Source of the DNA: Opitutales bacterium
Lineage (GTDB): Bacteria; Verrucomicrobiota; Verrucomicrobiia; Opitutales; JAFGAQ01
NCBI GenBank assembly: GCA_028704125.1
Contig: JAQVLM010000002.1
Span: 1-31,834 of the forward strand
Direction: 5' to 3'
Length of the DNA stretch: 31,834 nucleotides
The first letter of the stretch is position 1. The number at the start of each line of letters is the position of its first letter. A program made the translations under genes and the position numbers. Below, one piece after another: positions 1-7,867 of the stretch. The notes beneath the pieces were generated by a model that was not told where the DNA came from, did not search any database, and was given only the letters and a program-made list of their open reading frames with translations.

Positions 1-2
1 TT

Positions 3-1646
3 TCGATTATCGTCGGCATTGTATGGCGATCGTCGCGCAACCAGAATACTGCGGCCGACTACTTTCTGGCTGGCCGCCATGTGGGCTGGTTCGTGGTCGG
101 TTGTTCGCTGTTCGCTTCGAACATCGGGTCTGAGCACATCGTTGGGCTCGCCGGATCGGGTGCGAACAACGGGATGGCTCAGGCGCACTGGGAGCTGCAT
201 GCTTGGGTGATGATCATGCTCGGTTGGGTCTTCGTTCCCTTCTATTACCGGTCGGGCGTGTTCACGATGCCGGAGTTTCTGGAACGCCGTTTCAATTCGA
301 AGACGCGCTGGGTTCTTTCGGTTGTGAGTTTGGTTGCTTATGTGTTCACGAAAGTATCGGTGACGGTTTATGCCGGCGCGATTGTCTTCCAAACGCTGCT
401 TCCTGACACATTTGGCACTCCCGAGAACGCTTTTTGGGTCGGAGCCTTTGCAACCGTTATTCTCACGGGGATATACACGATTTTGGGCGGACTCCGGGCG
501 GTGGTTTACACGGAGGTCGCGCAAACCTTTGTGCTGTTGTTGGGATCGTCGCTGATCACCTATTTCGGTTTGAAGCACCTTGGCGGTTGGGGTGAACTCA
601 TCGAAACCTGTAAGGTGAATGCGGAACGCTTCGCCCTTTGGCGCTCAAACACGGATCCGAATTTCCCATGGTTGGGCGTGATGATCGCCTCTCCCGTTAT
701 CGGTATCTGGTATTGGTGTACTGACCAATACATCGTGCAGCGCACTTTGGCAGCCAAGAGCCTCAAGGATGCACGCCGCGGTGCGATCTTTGGTGGTTTC
801 CTGAAGGTATGGCCGGTTATGATCTTCCTGATTCCGGGCATGATCGGATATGCGCTTCATCAAAAGGGTGTCATTCAGATTCCCTTCAAGACAGACGGTT
901 CCGGTGAGCTTTTGGGTGATGCGGTGTTTGCGACGATGGTGCAGACGATGCTCCCGATCGGATTGCGCGGTTTGGTGGTTGCCGGGTTGCTTTCCGCATT
1001 GATGTCGTCGTTGGCTTCCCTTTTCAATTCCTGTGCGACGCTGTTCACTGTGGACATTTACAGCAAGATGAATCCGAACGCGAGTCAGGCCCGTTTGGTG
1101 CATGTGGGTCGGGTAGCCACGGGATTTGTGGTTTTGGCCGGGTTGATCTGGATTCCGATCATGAAGAAAGTTTCCGAAGGGAACTCCGGTCTCTACGACT
1201 ACCTGCAGAATGTGCAGGGTTTCCTGGCTCCTCCGATTACGGCAGTATTCCTGCTCGGCTTGTTCTTCAAGCGCATCAATTCAACCGGAGCATTGGTCGG
1301 GTTGTTAACCGGGTTTGTGCTCGGGATGCTCAAGCTTACGATTCAGACACTTTCGAAGAGTGGTGCCTTGGGTTCCGAAGGTATGTTGTATCAGATTGGT
1401 GAATACAATGGTTACTACTTCTCGGGTGTGCTCTTTATCTTCAGCGTGATCCTGGTGATCGTGGTGTCGTTGATGAGCCCCGCTCCAAGCGAAGAACAAG
1501 TGGCCGGTCTGACCTATGGCTCGATGTCCGATGCGCAACGCAAGGAAAACCGCGAGAGTTGGAACTGGATGGATGTCGTTGCGACCATTGGTGTGCTCGG
1601 GCTGGTGGTTGGGGTTTACATCTACTTCAGTTTCTGGCTGAGCTAA
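3..1646 (+). CDS. Sodium/solute symporter (SSS/SLC5 family), probably sugar; 5' partial
   Basis: Inner-membrane Na+-coupled permease of the SSS family. The frame is open from base 3, so the true start lies before the window; an internal GTG at 81 is not a credible start because the family motif ADYFLAGRHVGWF is encoded just upstream of and across it. The next segment, SNIGSEHIVGLAGSGA, matches the TM1-2 region of bacterial SGLT-type glucose/galactose transporters. About a dozen hydrophobic segments follow over 547 visible residues, and the C-terminal end is a single membrane helix after a polar loop (SPAPSEEQVAGL). A strong terminator follows, and then an exported aldose epimerase, which supports a sugar substrate. 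The family call is firm; the exact sugar is inferred from the neighbour and could be wrong. Confidence 0.9.
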   Translation, partial: SIIVGIVWRSSRNQNTAADYFLAGRHVGWFVVGCSLFASNIGSEHIVGLAGSGANNGMAQAHWELHAWVMIMLGWVFVPFYYRSGVFTMPEFLERRFNSKTRWVLSVVSLVAYVFTKVSVTVYAGAIVFQTLLPDTFGTPENAFWVGAFATVILTGIYTILGGLRAVVYTEVAQTFVLLLGSSLITYFGLKHLGGWGELIETCKVNAERFALWRSNTDPNFPWLGVMIASPVIGIWYWCTDQYIVQRTLAAKSLKDARRGAIFGGFLKVWPVMIFLIPGMIGYALHQKGVIQIPFKTDGSGELLGDAVFATMVQTMLPIGLRGLVVAGLLSALMSSLASLFNSCATLFTVDIYSKMNPNASQARLVHVGRVATGFVVLAGLIWIPIMKKVSEGNSGLYDYLQNVQGFLAPPITAVFLLGLFFKRINSTGALVGLLTGFVLGMLKLTIQTLSKSGALGSEGMLYQIGEYNGYYFSGVLFIFSVILVIVVSLMSPAPSEEQVAGLTYGSMSDAQRKENRESWNWMDVVATIGVLGLVVGVYIYFSFWLS

Positions 1647-1657
1647 TCGCATTTGTC

Positions 1658-1699
1658 AGGGCCCTTCCTCGGGGTGATATCCGGGAGGGCCCTTTTTTT
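1658..1699 (+). terminator. Rho-independent terminator after the symporter gene
   Basis: The arms AGGGCCCT (1658-1665) and AGGGCCCT (1686-1693) are self-complementary and extend inward through CC/CGG to CCGGGAGG. A run of seven T follows at 1693-1699. This ends the symporter transcript 12 bases after its stop codon and separates it from the epimerase gene. Confidence 0.85.
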
Positions 1700-1722
1700 G
1701 TCTTTGCCTCAATTCTCCAAAT

Positions 1723-2892
1723 ATGCATATGAAAACAAAAAAAATCCTACCCTTCATGATACTTGCTTCTCTTCTTGGTTCCGGCGTTAATGCTGGTGAT
1801 TGCTGCGATGGTTGTTCCGTTCCTTCCCGCTCCTTTGGCGAACTTGCGGATGGACGGACGGCGATGATCTACACCCTCACCAATAAATCCGGCATGAAGG
1901 CCGAGATCACCAACTATGGTGGTGTGGTGGTGAACCTCATGGTTCCGGATCGGGACGGAAAACTCGCCGATGTGGCCCTCGGATTTGACAAGGTCAGCGA
2001 TTACGAAAAGAAGGTCTACTATTTCGGTAGCCTGATCGGACGTTACGGAAACCGCATTGCCAATGGGACCTTTGAACTGGATGGAGTGACCTACAAGCTT
2101 CCGCTGAACAATGAACCGGGCGGAATTCCCTGTTCGCTGCATGGTGGATTCAAGGGCTTTCACACTGTATTGTGGGATGCTGAACCCTTGGTGGCGGAAG
2201 ATGGAACCCAAGGTTTGAAACTTTCCTATGTGAGCAAAGATGGAGAGGAAGGTTATCCCGGAAACCTCACGGTTACGGTTCACTACTGGTTGGATGCCGC
2301 CAACGCACTCCGGATCAGCTACGAGGCAAGCACGGACAAGGCGACTCCGGTCAATCTCACGAACCACTCCTATTTCAATTTGGCAGGAGAAGGTTCGCCT
2401 ACCATCAATGATCATGAGTTGATGTTAAAGGCTTCGGCGTTCACGCCAGTGAATGCCGGATTGATCCCGACCGGTGAAATCGCTCCGGTGGAAGGCACTC
2501 CGTTTGATTTCCGCACCCCGCATCCGATCGGGGAGCGGGTGGACGCGGATCATCCGCAGATCGCGCTCGGCGGTGGCTATGACCACAACTGGGTGTTGGA
2601 CAATCAGGATGGCTCGATGGCGCTCGCCGCGCGCGTTAAGCATGCAGCCACTGGCCGTGTGATGGAAGTTTGGACGATGGAACCCGGTATTCAGTTCTAT
2701 GGTGGGAATTTCCTCGATGCCAGTGACCTGAGCAGCGCGAAGTCCGGCAAGCCGTATCCGAAGCGCTCGGGATTCTGCCTCGAAACCCAGCACTATCCGG
2801 ATTCGCCGAATCAACCGGCTTTCCCGTCCACGATCCTGCGTCCGGGCGAAGCCTACAAGACCACAACGGAATACCGTTTTTCGGCTGAGTGA
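1723..2892 (+). CDS. galM: Aldose 1-epimerase (mutarotase), exported
   Basis: Interconverts alpha and beta anomers of aldoses such as glucose and galactose. Family landmarks are visible: SLHGG with His140, LTNHSYFNLAG with the catalytic acid His215, GGYDHNWVL, GIQFYGGNFL, and GFCLETQHYPDSPNQP with the catalytic base Glu354. The first ~24 residues are a signal peptide (KTKK, then a hydrophobic core, then GSGVNA before GD), so the enzyme probably acts in the periplasm; E. coli GalM is cytoplasmic. A short Cys-rich stretch (GDCCDGC) follows the predicted cleavage point. ATG codons at 1723 and 1729 are both possible starts, and neither has a clear Shine-Dalgarno. The position after a sugar symporter suggests it presents the correct anomer for uptake. 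The gene symbol is by family. Confidence 0.9.
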   Translation: MHMKTKKILPFMILASLLGSGVNAGDCCDGCSVPSRSFGELADGRTAMIYTLTNKSGMKAEITNYGGVVVNLMVPDRDGKLADVALGFDKVSDYEKKVYYFGSLIGRYGNRIANGTFELDGVTYKLPLNNEPGGIPCSLHGGFKGFHTVLWDAEPLVAEDGTQGLKLSYVSKDGEEGYPGNLTVTVHYWLDAANALRISYEASTDKATPVNLTNHSYFNLAGEGSPTINDHELMLKASAFTPVNAGLIPTGEIAPVEGTPFDFRTPHPIGERVDADHPQIALGGGYDHNWVLDNQDGSMALAARVKHAATGRVMEVWTMEPGIQFYGGNFLDASDLSSAKSGKPYPKRSGFCLETQHYPDSPNQPAFPSTILRPGEAYKTTTEYRFSAE

Positions 2893-2926
2893 GGCTTGAC
2901 GGATGTTTTAATTGTCGCGGGTTGGG

Positions 2927-3520
2927 ATGAGTTTCATGAAACTTAATGAAATTCTTATACGGGTGATCACGGATCCCGGGTATCCGGATCCGCTTCGGCG
3001 CAAGAAAGGGGAACTTAGAGTTCTCCTTTCCTGCGTGGTTTTAGGGAGTATCATTCTGGTGGCGTATTATTTGAGTCCTTTCCAGACCAGATGGATGGCT
3101 GCCCGGGTGAGTCTCCCCGAGATGGTGTACCAGAGTTATGCTCCCGTTCCTTCTTTGGAAACTGCTGAGCTGGTAGTCAAACGGTTGTCGGGGCTTGCCA
3201 ACTGGCGAATCGGGTGGATGGCGGCAGCGTTTTCTGTGGGAATGCTTTCCTGTATCGGACGGTTCCAACGATGGAAATTCGGTTTTGTTGGAATCTCGAT
3301 GCTGTTATTTGCCTCAGGCTATCTGGAGGTGCAAAGGATTGATTCATTCCAAGTTGGATTGTTGTCCCATTGGGGTACTCAACTAAGTGAGACCTCGTTT
3401 CAAGCTTTGAGCCGAACGGTCTATTTTCACGGAGTGTGGAAGTTTGTGGCGCTTGTTTTTGCAGGGGTTCTTTCTGTTGGATTCTTTATGAAATGGATGC
3501 GATCCATTTTTCAGAATTAA
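2927..3520 (+). CDS. Hypothetical membrane protein
   Basis: I do not recognise this family. The protein of about 197 residues has four hydrophobic segments: VLLSCVVLGSIILVAYYL near residue 32, WRIGWMAAAFSVGMLS near 92, FGFVGISMLLFASGY near 115, and FVALVFAGVLSVGFF near the C terminus. A basic loop (FQRWK) and a basic end (FMKWMRSIFQN) suggest inside positions. The ATG at 2927 is preferred; a TTG at 2912 and an ATG at 2936 are in frame. It lies 34 bases after the epimerase gene without a visible terminator, so co-transcription is possible, but no shared function is evident. Base composition is more A+T-rich than the neighbours. Confidence 0.6.
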   Translation: MSFMKLNEILIRVITDPGYPDPLRRKKGELRVLLSCVVLGSIILVAYYLSPFQTRWMAARVSLPEMVYQSYAPVPSLETAELVVKRLSGLANWRIGWMAAAFSVGMLSCIGRFQRWKFGFVGISMLLFASGYLEVQRIDSFQVGLLSHWGTQLSETSFQALSRTVYFHGVWKFVALVFAGVLSVGFFMKWMRSIFQN

Positions 3521-3904
3521 ACACAAATCGGTTCCCTGTATTAGCATTAGATGGTGCTTATTGTGGAGGATGGATTTGGTGCAAGACTCTTTGAGATACT
3601 TTCGTGAGAGTGTTGTGGAATGAAAGAATGCAACCATGGAGCTAGATTTTATACGTGTGCATCTATTTGTTTTTGATACTTCCATTTTAAGATAAAAAAG
3701 CCTTGCTCGATATCAGAACCTCTGTGAATGGCTTTGTTGTTTATTAATTCTGCCTGGTTTTCGAAGAGAGGATTGGTCTATTATTTATAGGGACAGCCGG
3801 GTTTTGCTTGGGTAGGCTTTCGGATATACGGTTACATCATGGGTCTGTTGGCTATCTTCTGGGCTTGCACCGGAAGGGGCTTGGTGACGATATGGCGTTT
3901 CCTG
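3521..3904. other. Gene-free A+T-rich interval
   Basis: The stretch between the membrane protein and folC is visibly richer in A and T than its surroundings. I find no convincing gene, RNA or strong terminator in it. It probably holds the promoter of the folC group; no clear -35/-10 pair stands out. An in-frame ATG at 3839 would extend FolC by 22 hydrophobic residues into this region, which I consider unlikely. Confidence 0.4.
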
Positions 3905-5242
3905 ATGATGAGCACGATGGATCTATTTGAGCGTTCGAAGTCACTGGCCGACTATGCATCGGTCCGCGATTTTCTTTACAGTCTCCGGTATCATGGGGCC
4001 AAGTATGGACTGGAGCGGATGGAGCGATTTGCCGCTGGCCTGGGGAATCCACAATTGAAGGTTCCGTGTATTCACGTTGCTGGCACCAACGGGAAAGGAT
4101 CGGTCAGCGCGATGTTGGAATGCATGCTGCGCCAGGCTGGAAACCGGGTGGGGCTCTACACTTCGCCGCACTTGATTTATCAGGGAGAGCGGATCCAGAT
4201 TGACCGGAAGATCACGAGTGAGGAGGAGATCGTGGAGATGACCCGGAGGCTGGTTCCGGTGGCCCTTGAGGTTGCAGGTGGCAATATGGCGGATTTTCCG
4301 TCGTTTTTCGAGTTCATGACCGCTATGGCGTTTGAGCGTTTCGCGTCCGGAAAGGTCGATGTGGCGGTTTATGAGACCGGTCTTGGTGGTCGGCTGGACG
4401 CCACGAATGTGGTGCGGCCGCTCGTGTCGGTTATCACTTCGATCAGTCTGGACCATACCCAGATTCTGGGGGATTCGATTGAGGCGATTGCCGCTGAGAA
4501 GGCGGGGATCATCAAAGACGGGATTCCGGTGGTGATCGGTCGGCTTCCGGTGGAAGCGGAGGCGGTGATCCGTCGGGTGGCGCGGGAACGGAAATGCCCA
4601 GTGTATTCGGTGATGGAGCGTTTCGGAGCGGATCCGTCCGGGTATCCTGAAACGTGTTTGAAGGGGAGTTTTCAGCGCATCAATGCCGCGACAGCTACTC
4701 TTGCGGCAGAGCTTGTGGCGGAGCGTTTCCGGTTGAGCCCTGAGGGGATTCGCAGTAGCCTGACTCAGGTGCAATGGCCGGGCCGATGGGAAGTGCTGTC
4801 GGTGAATGAGGGGCGAAACCGTCTGATTCTGGATGCCACGCACAACGATGAGGGTGCCCGGGCGCTGCGGGAAAACATCGCAGGTATTGAGAAGGATACC
4901 GGTATGAAGCCTGTGGTGGTTGCTGGGACCTTGGGTCATGATCGTGCGCCCTCGCTCATCGGGACCATAGCGGAATACGCTGAGACGCTGTATCTGCTGA
5001 GTCCGGCGCAGCCGAGGGCATTGTCATTTGAGGCGATGAAAGCGTATGTTCCGGAGTGGTTTGGTGGTGAGGTGCTCGACTTGCCCATGGATCAGCTTTT
5101 CGCGAAGGACCGGTGCCTGATGCCACTCAAGCAAGGGCAGACCATTCTGGTGACCGGATCCATTTACCTGATTGGCGAAGTATGTGAATACGTGCGTTTG
5201 GGCGCTCCAGTTCACCAACAGTCGCTTCAGGACGTTATCTGA
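3905..5242 (+). CDS. folC: Folylpolyglutamate synthase / dihydrofolate synthase
   Basis: Mur-ligase-fold ATP-dependent enzyme that adds glutamate to folates (and often to dihydropteroate). With a start at 3905 it is 445 residues, normal for FolC. Landmarks are the P-loop VAGTNGKGSVSAM (residues 58-70), TSPHLIYQGERIQID, ETGLGGRLDATNV, the Mur signature SLDHTQILGDSIEAIAAEKAGIIK split over residues ~181-205, WPGRWEVL, and LILDATHNDEGARAL before the C-terminal glutamate-ligase domain. ATG codons at 3905, 3908 and 3917 are all plausible; none has a strong ribosome-binding site. It is followed after 26 bases by a pseudouridine synthase and probably shares its transcript. Confidence 0.92.
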   Translation: MMSTMDLFERSKSLADYASVRDFLYSLRYHGAKYGLERMERFAAGLGNPQLKVPCIHVAGTNGKGSVSAMLECMLRQAGNRVGLYTSPHLIYQGERIQIDRKITSEEEIVEMTRRLVPVALEVAGGNMADFPSFFEFMTAMAFERFASGKVDVAVYETGLGGRLDATNVVRPLVSVITSISLDHTQILGDSIEAIAAEKAGIIKDGIPVVIGRLPVEAEAVIRRVARERKCPVYSVMERFGADPSGYPETCLKGSFQRINAATATLAAELVAERFRLSPEGIRSSLTQVQWPGRWEVLSVNEGRNRLILDATHNDEGARALRENIAGIEKDTGMKPVVVAGTLGHDRAPSLIGTIAEYAETLYLLSPAQPRALSFEAMKAYVPEWFGGEVLDLPMDQLFAKDRCLMPLKQGQTILVTGSIYLIGEVCEYVRLGAPVHQQSLQDVI

Positions 5243-5268
5243 CCTATTGGTTCGGGGAGATTAAGGAA

Positions 5269-6159
5269 ATGGATTCAGCAGCGGGTGGAAATATGGGTTC
5301 GAATGCCGGGGGAGTGGTGTATGTCAATTCCGGAGAATGGGATGTATCGCGATTCACCGGCAAGGATGCCCCTTTGGTTGACATGGCGGAGTTCCCCTCG
5401 TGGATCCTGCATGAGGATGGTGATGTGCTGGTAATGAACAAACCCGGTTGGTTGGTTTGCCATCCCTCAAAGTCAGGTCCTCTGTCAAGTTTGATTGGCG
5501 CGGCCAAGGAATACCTTGGGGTGGAAAACCTGCATTTGGTCAGCCGCTTGGATCGTGAGACGAGTGGAATTGTGTTGGTGGCCAAGCACCGCCGGTCGGC
5601 GAGTCAATACCAGCGCGCGATCGAAGACCGGAGGGTTGAGAAACAGTATTTGGCGTGGATTCGTGGCCGTTTGGAATCGCCACAGGAGGTGAATCAACCG
5701 TTGGCGCGGGACAACGAGAGCCTGGTTCACGTCAAACAGACGGTCCGGAGCTCGCGTTCGGCGCAAAAGGCCAGGACGGTGTTTGAGCCGGTTGGGTGGA
5801 GTCGCGACGGCGGGCTTACCTTGTGCCGTGTTTTACTGCACACCGGGCGGAAACACCAGATCCGGGTTCATGCCAAATGGATGGGGTATCCGGTCTATGC
5901 GGACAAGCTTTATGGCCCGGATGAGACCTGCTATCTGGATTTCGTTGAGCAAGGGTGGACGTCACGCATGGATGCGGTGTTGGGCTTTCCCCGGCAAGCG
6001 TTGCACGCTTGGCGTATGCGGTTCAGTGGGGTGGAATACCCATCGGATTTCGAAGCACCGCTTCCGGGTGATTTGAATGAACTGATGAACCGGATGTGGA
6101 TGGGCGATTGGACGTCCGAGCGATACTGGGAAAAGGCGCCGGTTGATGCGTCCGCCTGA
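5269..6159 (+). CDS. RluA-family pseudouridine synthase
   Basis: Isomerises specific uridines in rRNA or tRNA to pseudouridine. The catalytic motif is VSRLDRETSG with Asp95 as the nucleophile. Other family blocks are VLVMNKPGWLVCHPS (around residue 53), VEKQYLAWIRG, and the KHQIRVHAKWMGYPVYADKLYG block near residue 203, given here in part. At 296 residues it has no N-terminal S4 RNA-binding domain, so it resembles short RluA or TruC types more than RluC/RluD; the target site cannot be read from sequence. The C-terminal ~60 residues after the Lys-Leu-Tyr-Gly motif include LHAWRMRF, as in the family. The spacing of 26 bases after folC suggests an operon. Confidence 0.85.
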   Translation: MDSAAGGNMGSNAGGVVYVNSGEWDVSRFTGKDAPLVDMAEFPSWILHEDGDVLVMNKPGWLVCHPSKSGPLSSLIGAAKEYLGVENLHLVSRLDRETSGIVLVAKHRRSASQYQRAIEDRRVEKQYLAWIRGRLESPQEVNQPLARDNESLVHVKQTVRSSRSAQKARTVFEPVGWSRDGGLTLCRVLLHTGRKHQIRVHAKWMGYPVYADKLYGPDETCYLDFVEQGWTSRMDAVLGFPRQALHAWRMRFSGVEYPSDFEAPLPGDLNELMNRMWMGDWTSERYWEKAPVDASA

Positions 6160-6226
6160 AATATCGGCTGCTTCGGGCTCATTACCCGCTTGCCATATGC
6201 CGGGTGGATTGGCCTAGAATCGATCC

Positions 6227-7009
6227 ATGGCTGAAGACTTACTCGCGCTAGCGATGGTTCAGACGGATATTGTCTGGGATCAGGTGTCCGTGAATCTGGA
6301 GCGAATCGATCAACTCCTCGATATGATCGGGGAAGCGGTCGATGTGGTTGTGCTTCCGGAGACCTTTGCGACTGGATTCATCACCAAGCCCGATCCGCAG
6401 GTTCCGGACCGGACCGGTGAAGTGGTTCGGTGGATGGCAGACAAAGCGCGGCAAATGGATGCCATGATCATGGGCTCGCATGCGAGTCGCTTGGGCGCAA
6501 AGATGGCCAACCGCTTGTTTGCGGTTAAACCGGACGGTGAAGTGCTCCACTATGACAAGCGGCACCTTTTCACCATGGGAGGGGAGGATGCGCATTTTGA
6601 AAGGGGGGAGAGCCCACTGTTGATCGAGTTCCGGGGCTGGAAGCTTTTCCCGTTGATATGCTACGATCTCCGCTTTCCGGTATGGAGCCGGAATGTGCAT
6701 GGCTATGATCTATTGATCTATGTCGCCAATTGGCCCCATGTGCGGCGGATTGTCTGGGATACACTGGTGCCCGCGCGCGCAATTGAGAACCAGAGTTACG
6801 CGCTTGGTGTGAACCGGATCGGCCCCGACGCACATGGCACGGCCCACTCTGGTGGATCGCAACTGGTGTCGCCCGAGGGTGAGCTGCTCCACCGGATGGA
6901 TGGGAGCGAAGGCGTAGCGGTGAAGCGGATTTCCCGAACCGCACTTCTCAAGCTGCGCGAGCGTTTTCCGGTGCTTCGGGATGCGGATGGATTCCGTCTT
7001 GGGGCTTAA
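6227..7009 (+). CDS. Omega-amidase (nitrilase superfamily, YafV/Nit2-like)
   Basis: C-N hydrolase expected to deaminate 2-oxoglutaramate or 2-oxosuccinamate, a metabolite-repair role tied to glutamine and asparagine transamination. The catalytic triad is complete: Glu45 in VLPETFATGF, Lys111 in HYDKRHLFTM and Cys145 in PLICYDLRFPVWSRN. Several blocks (YDKRHLF, CYDLRFPVWSRN, YVANWP, ARAIENQ) look nearly identical to E. coli YafV from memory, which makes this subfamily more likely than general amidases or beta-ureidopropionase. The 260-residue length is normal. It is the last gene of the folC group, 67 bases after the pseudouridine synthase, and converges on the isochorismatase-like gene with a 9-base gap. 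Confidence 0.88.
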   Translation: MAEDLLALAMVQTDIVWDQVSVNLERIDQLLDMIGEAVDVVVLPETFATGFITKPDPQVPDRTGEVVRWMADKARQMDAMIMGSHASRLGAKMANRLFAVKPDGEVLHYDKRHLFTMGGEDAHFERGESPLLIEFRGWKLFPLICYDLRFPVWSRNVHGYDLLIYVANWPHVRRIVWDTLVPARAIENQSYALGVNRIGPDAHGTAHSGGSQLVSPEGELLHRMDGSEGVAVKRISRTALLKLRERFPVLRDADGFRLGA

Positions 7010-7018
7010 TCCTGGCCA

Positions 7019-7564
7019 TCAGGAGCAGGTTTTCACCAATCGGGTGAAGTCCCTGAAGGCCGGGTGGGATACCTCGCCGAGTATCGAATAAAACACGGTC
7101 TCCGAGGGGAGTGAAAGGATGCCGTGTTGCGTCAGTGCCTGGGTGACGGCATCCCCATCCTGTGCCCGTCTGCAGCCGATGCAGTCGCTGAGCAGGGTGG
7201 TTTCAAATCCGTCGGCGTGTGCGCCGATGACCGTTTGGTAAACGCAGATCGGGGTTTCAATACCGCCGACGAGGAGGTGTTGAACTCCATCTTCTTTGAG
7301 GCGGCTTTGCAGTGCCTCCAAGGGCCAGGCCGAGAAGGTCGATTTATCCCATTCCGGAGCTTCGGGTGCGAGGTCTTTCAGCTCGGGAAGAGTGGCTCCC
7401 AGTTTGTCCCTGATCTGGGTGGTGAAATATACCGGAATGCCGAGCAGTTGGCATGCGCGGATCACAAAACCGCAGCGTTTCCGGATGCTGGATTCTTCCG
7501 GGATGGATTTGAGAAATGGCTCCTGCAGGTCGATCAGGAGACAGGCAACTCCGGGGGTGTTCAT
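7019..7564 (-). CDS. Isochorismatase-family cysteine hydrolase
   Basis: Small alpha/beta hydrolase of the isochorismatase superfamily (YcaC/nicotinamidase relatives). The catalytic triad is visible: Asp12 in LLIDLQEPF, Lys74 in EWDKSTFSAW and Cys107 in GGIETPICVYQTVIGA. At 181 residues it matches standalone family members that lack an aryl carrier domain, so isochorismate itself is not implied; the substrate is unknown. Its ATG lies only 14 bases beyond the T-tract of the rpmG terminator on the same strand, so expression may depend on read-through or on a promoter inside rpmG. No Shine-Dalgarno is visible. Confidence 0.85.
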   Translation of the reverse strand: MNTPGVACLLIDLQEPFLKSIPEESSIRKRCGFVIRACQLLGIPVYFTTQIRDKLGATLPELKDLAPEAPEWDKSTFSAWPLEALQSRLKEDGVQHLLVGGIETPICVYQTVIGAHADGFETTLLSDCIGCRRAQDGDAVTQALTQHGILSLPSETVFYSILGEVSHPAFRDFTRLVKTCS

Positions 7565-7578
7565 GTGGAATCAGGTGC

Positions 7579-7604
7579 AAAAAAAAAGGGTGCATGGCGC
7601 ACCC
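7579..7604 (-). terminator. Rho-independent terminator of rpmG
   Basis: Read on the minus strand, GGGTGC (7604-7599) pairs with GCACCC (7593-7588) around a five-base loop, and a run of nine T follows (7587-7579). It lies about 40 bases after the rpmG stop and directly before the isochorismatase-like start codon. Confidence 0.8.
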
Positions 7605-7644
7605 TCGAGAAAGATCTTATCAATTCCGATAACGTGTGGCCGGA

Positions 7645-7812
7645 TTACTTGATTTCCTTGTGGAGGGTGTGACGACCCAGAGATGGGTTGTACTTCATTT
7701 TTTCCACGCGGTTAGGCTGTGTCTTTTTGTTACGGCTGCTCATGTAGCGGGAAGGGTGTTTGCCTTCCTTGCGGGCTTCCGTGCATTCGATGATAATGTG
7801 TTCCCTCGGCAT
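7645..7812 (-). CDS. rpmG: 50S ribosomal protein L33 (bL33)
   Basis: Structural protein of the large ribosomal subunit. The 55-residue reading frame starts MPREHIIIECTEARKEG and ends KYNPSLGRHTLHKEIK; the closing NPxLxxHTxHxEIK pattern is diagnostic of bL33. It has only one cysteine (Cys10) and no CxxC pairs, so it is the zinc-independent form. A family in which zinc-containing and zinc-free paralogues are exchanged under Zur control exists in other bacteria; whether a second copy exists here cannot be seen. It lies 55 bases downstream of the diadenylate cyclase fusion on the same strand and is followed by its own terminator. Confidence 0.95.
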   Translation of the reverse strand: MPREHIIIECTEARKEGKHPSRYMSSRNKKTQPNRVEKMKYNPSLGRHTLHKEIK

Positions 7813-7867
7813 GGTGTCTTAAAGTTAAAAGTATGGGATGAAAGTGATATTGATGAAGATGACAAGG

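Noticed and set aside
3551..3607. A short frame starting MVLIVEDGFGARLFEILS that resembles the start of a receiver domain.
   Set aside because: It stops after 18 codons and the resemblance is limited to a few residues.
3941..4939. A 332-codon minus-strand frame inside folC.
   Set aside because: It is an antisense frame of FolC, rich in His, Arg and Pro, without any recognisable motif.
7124..7672. A long frame on the plus strand opposite the isochorismatase-like gene.
   Set aside because: It is the antisense shadow of a gene with a clear catalytic triad and also runs through the rpmG terminator.
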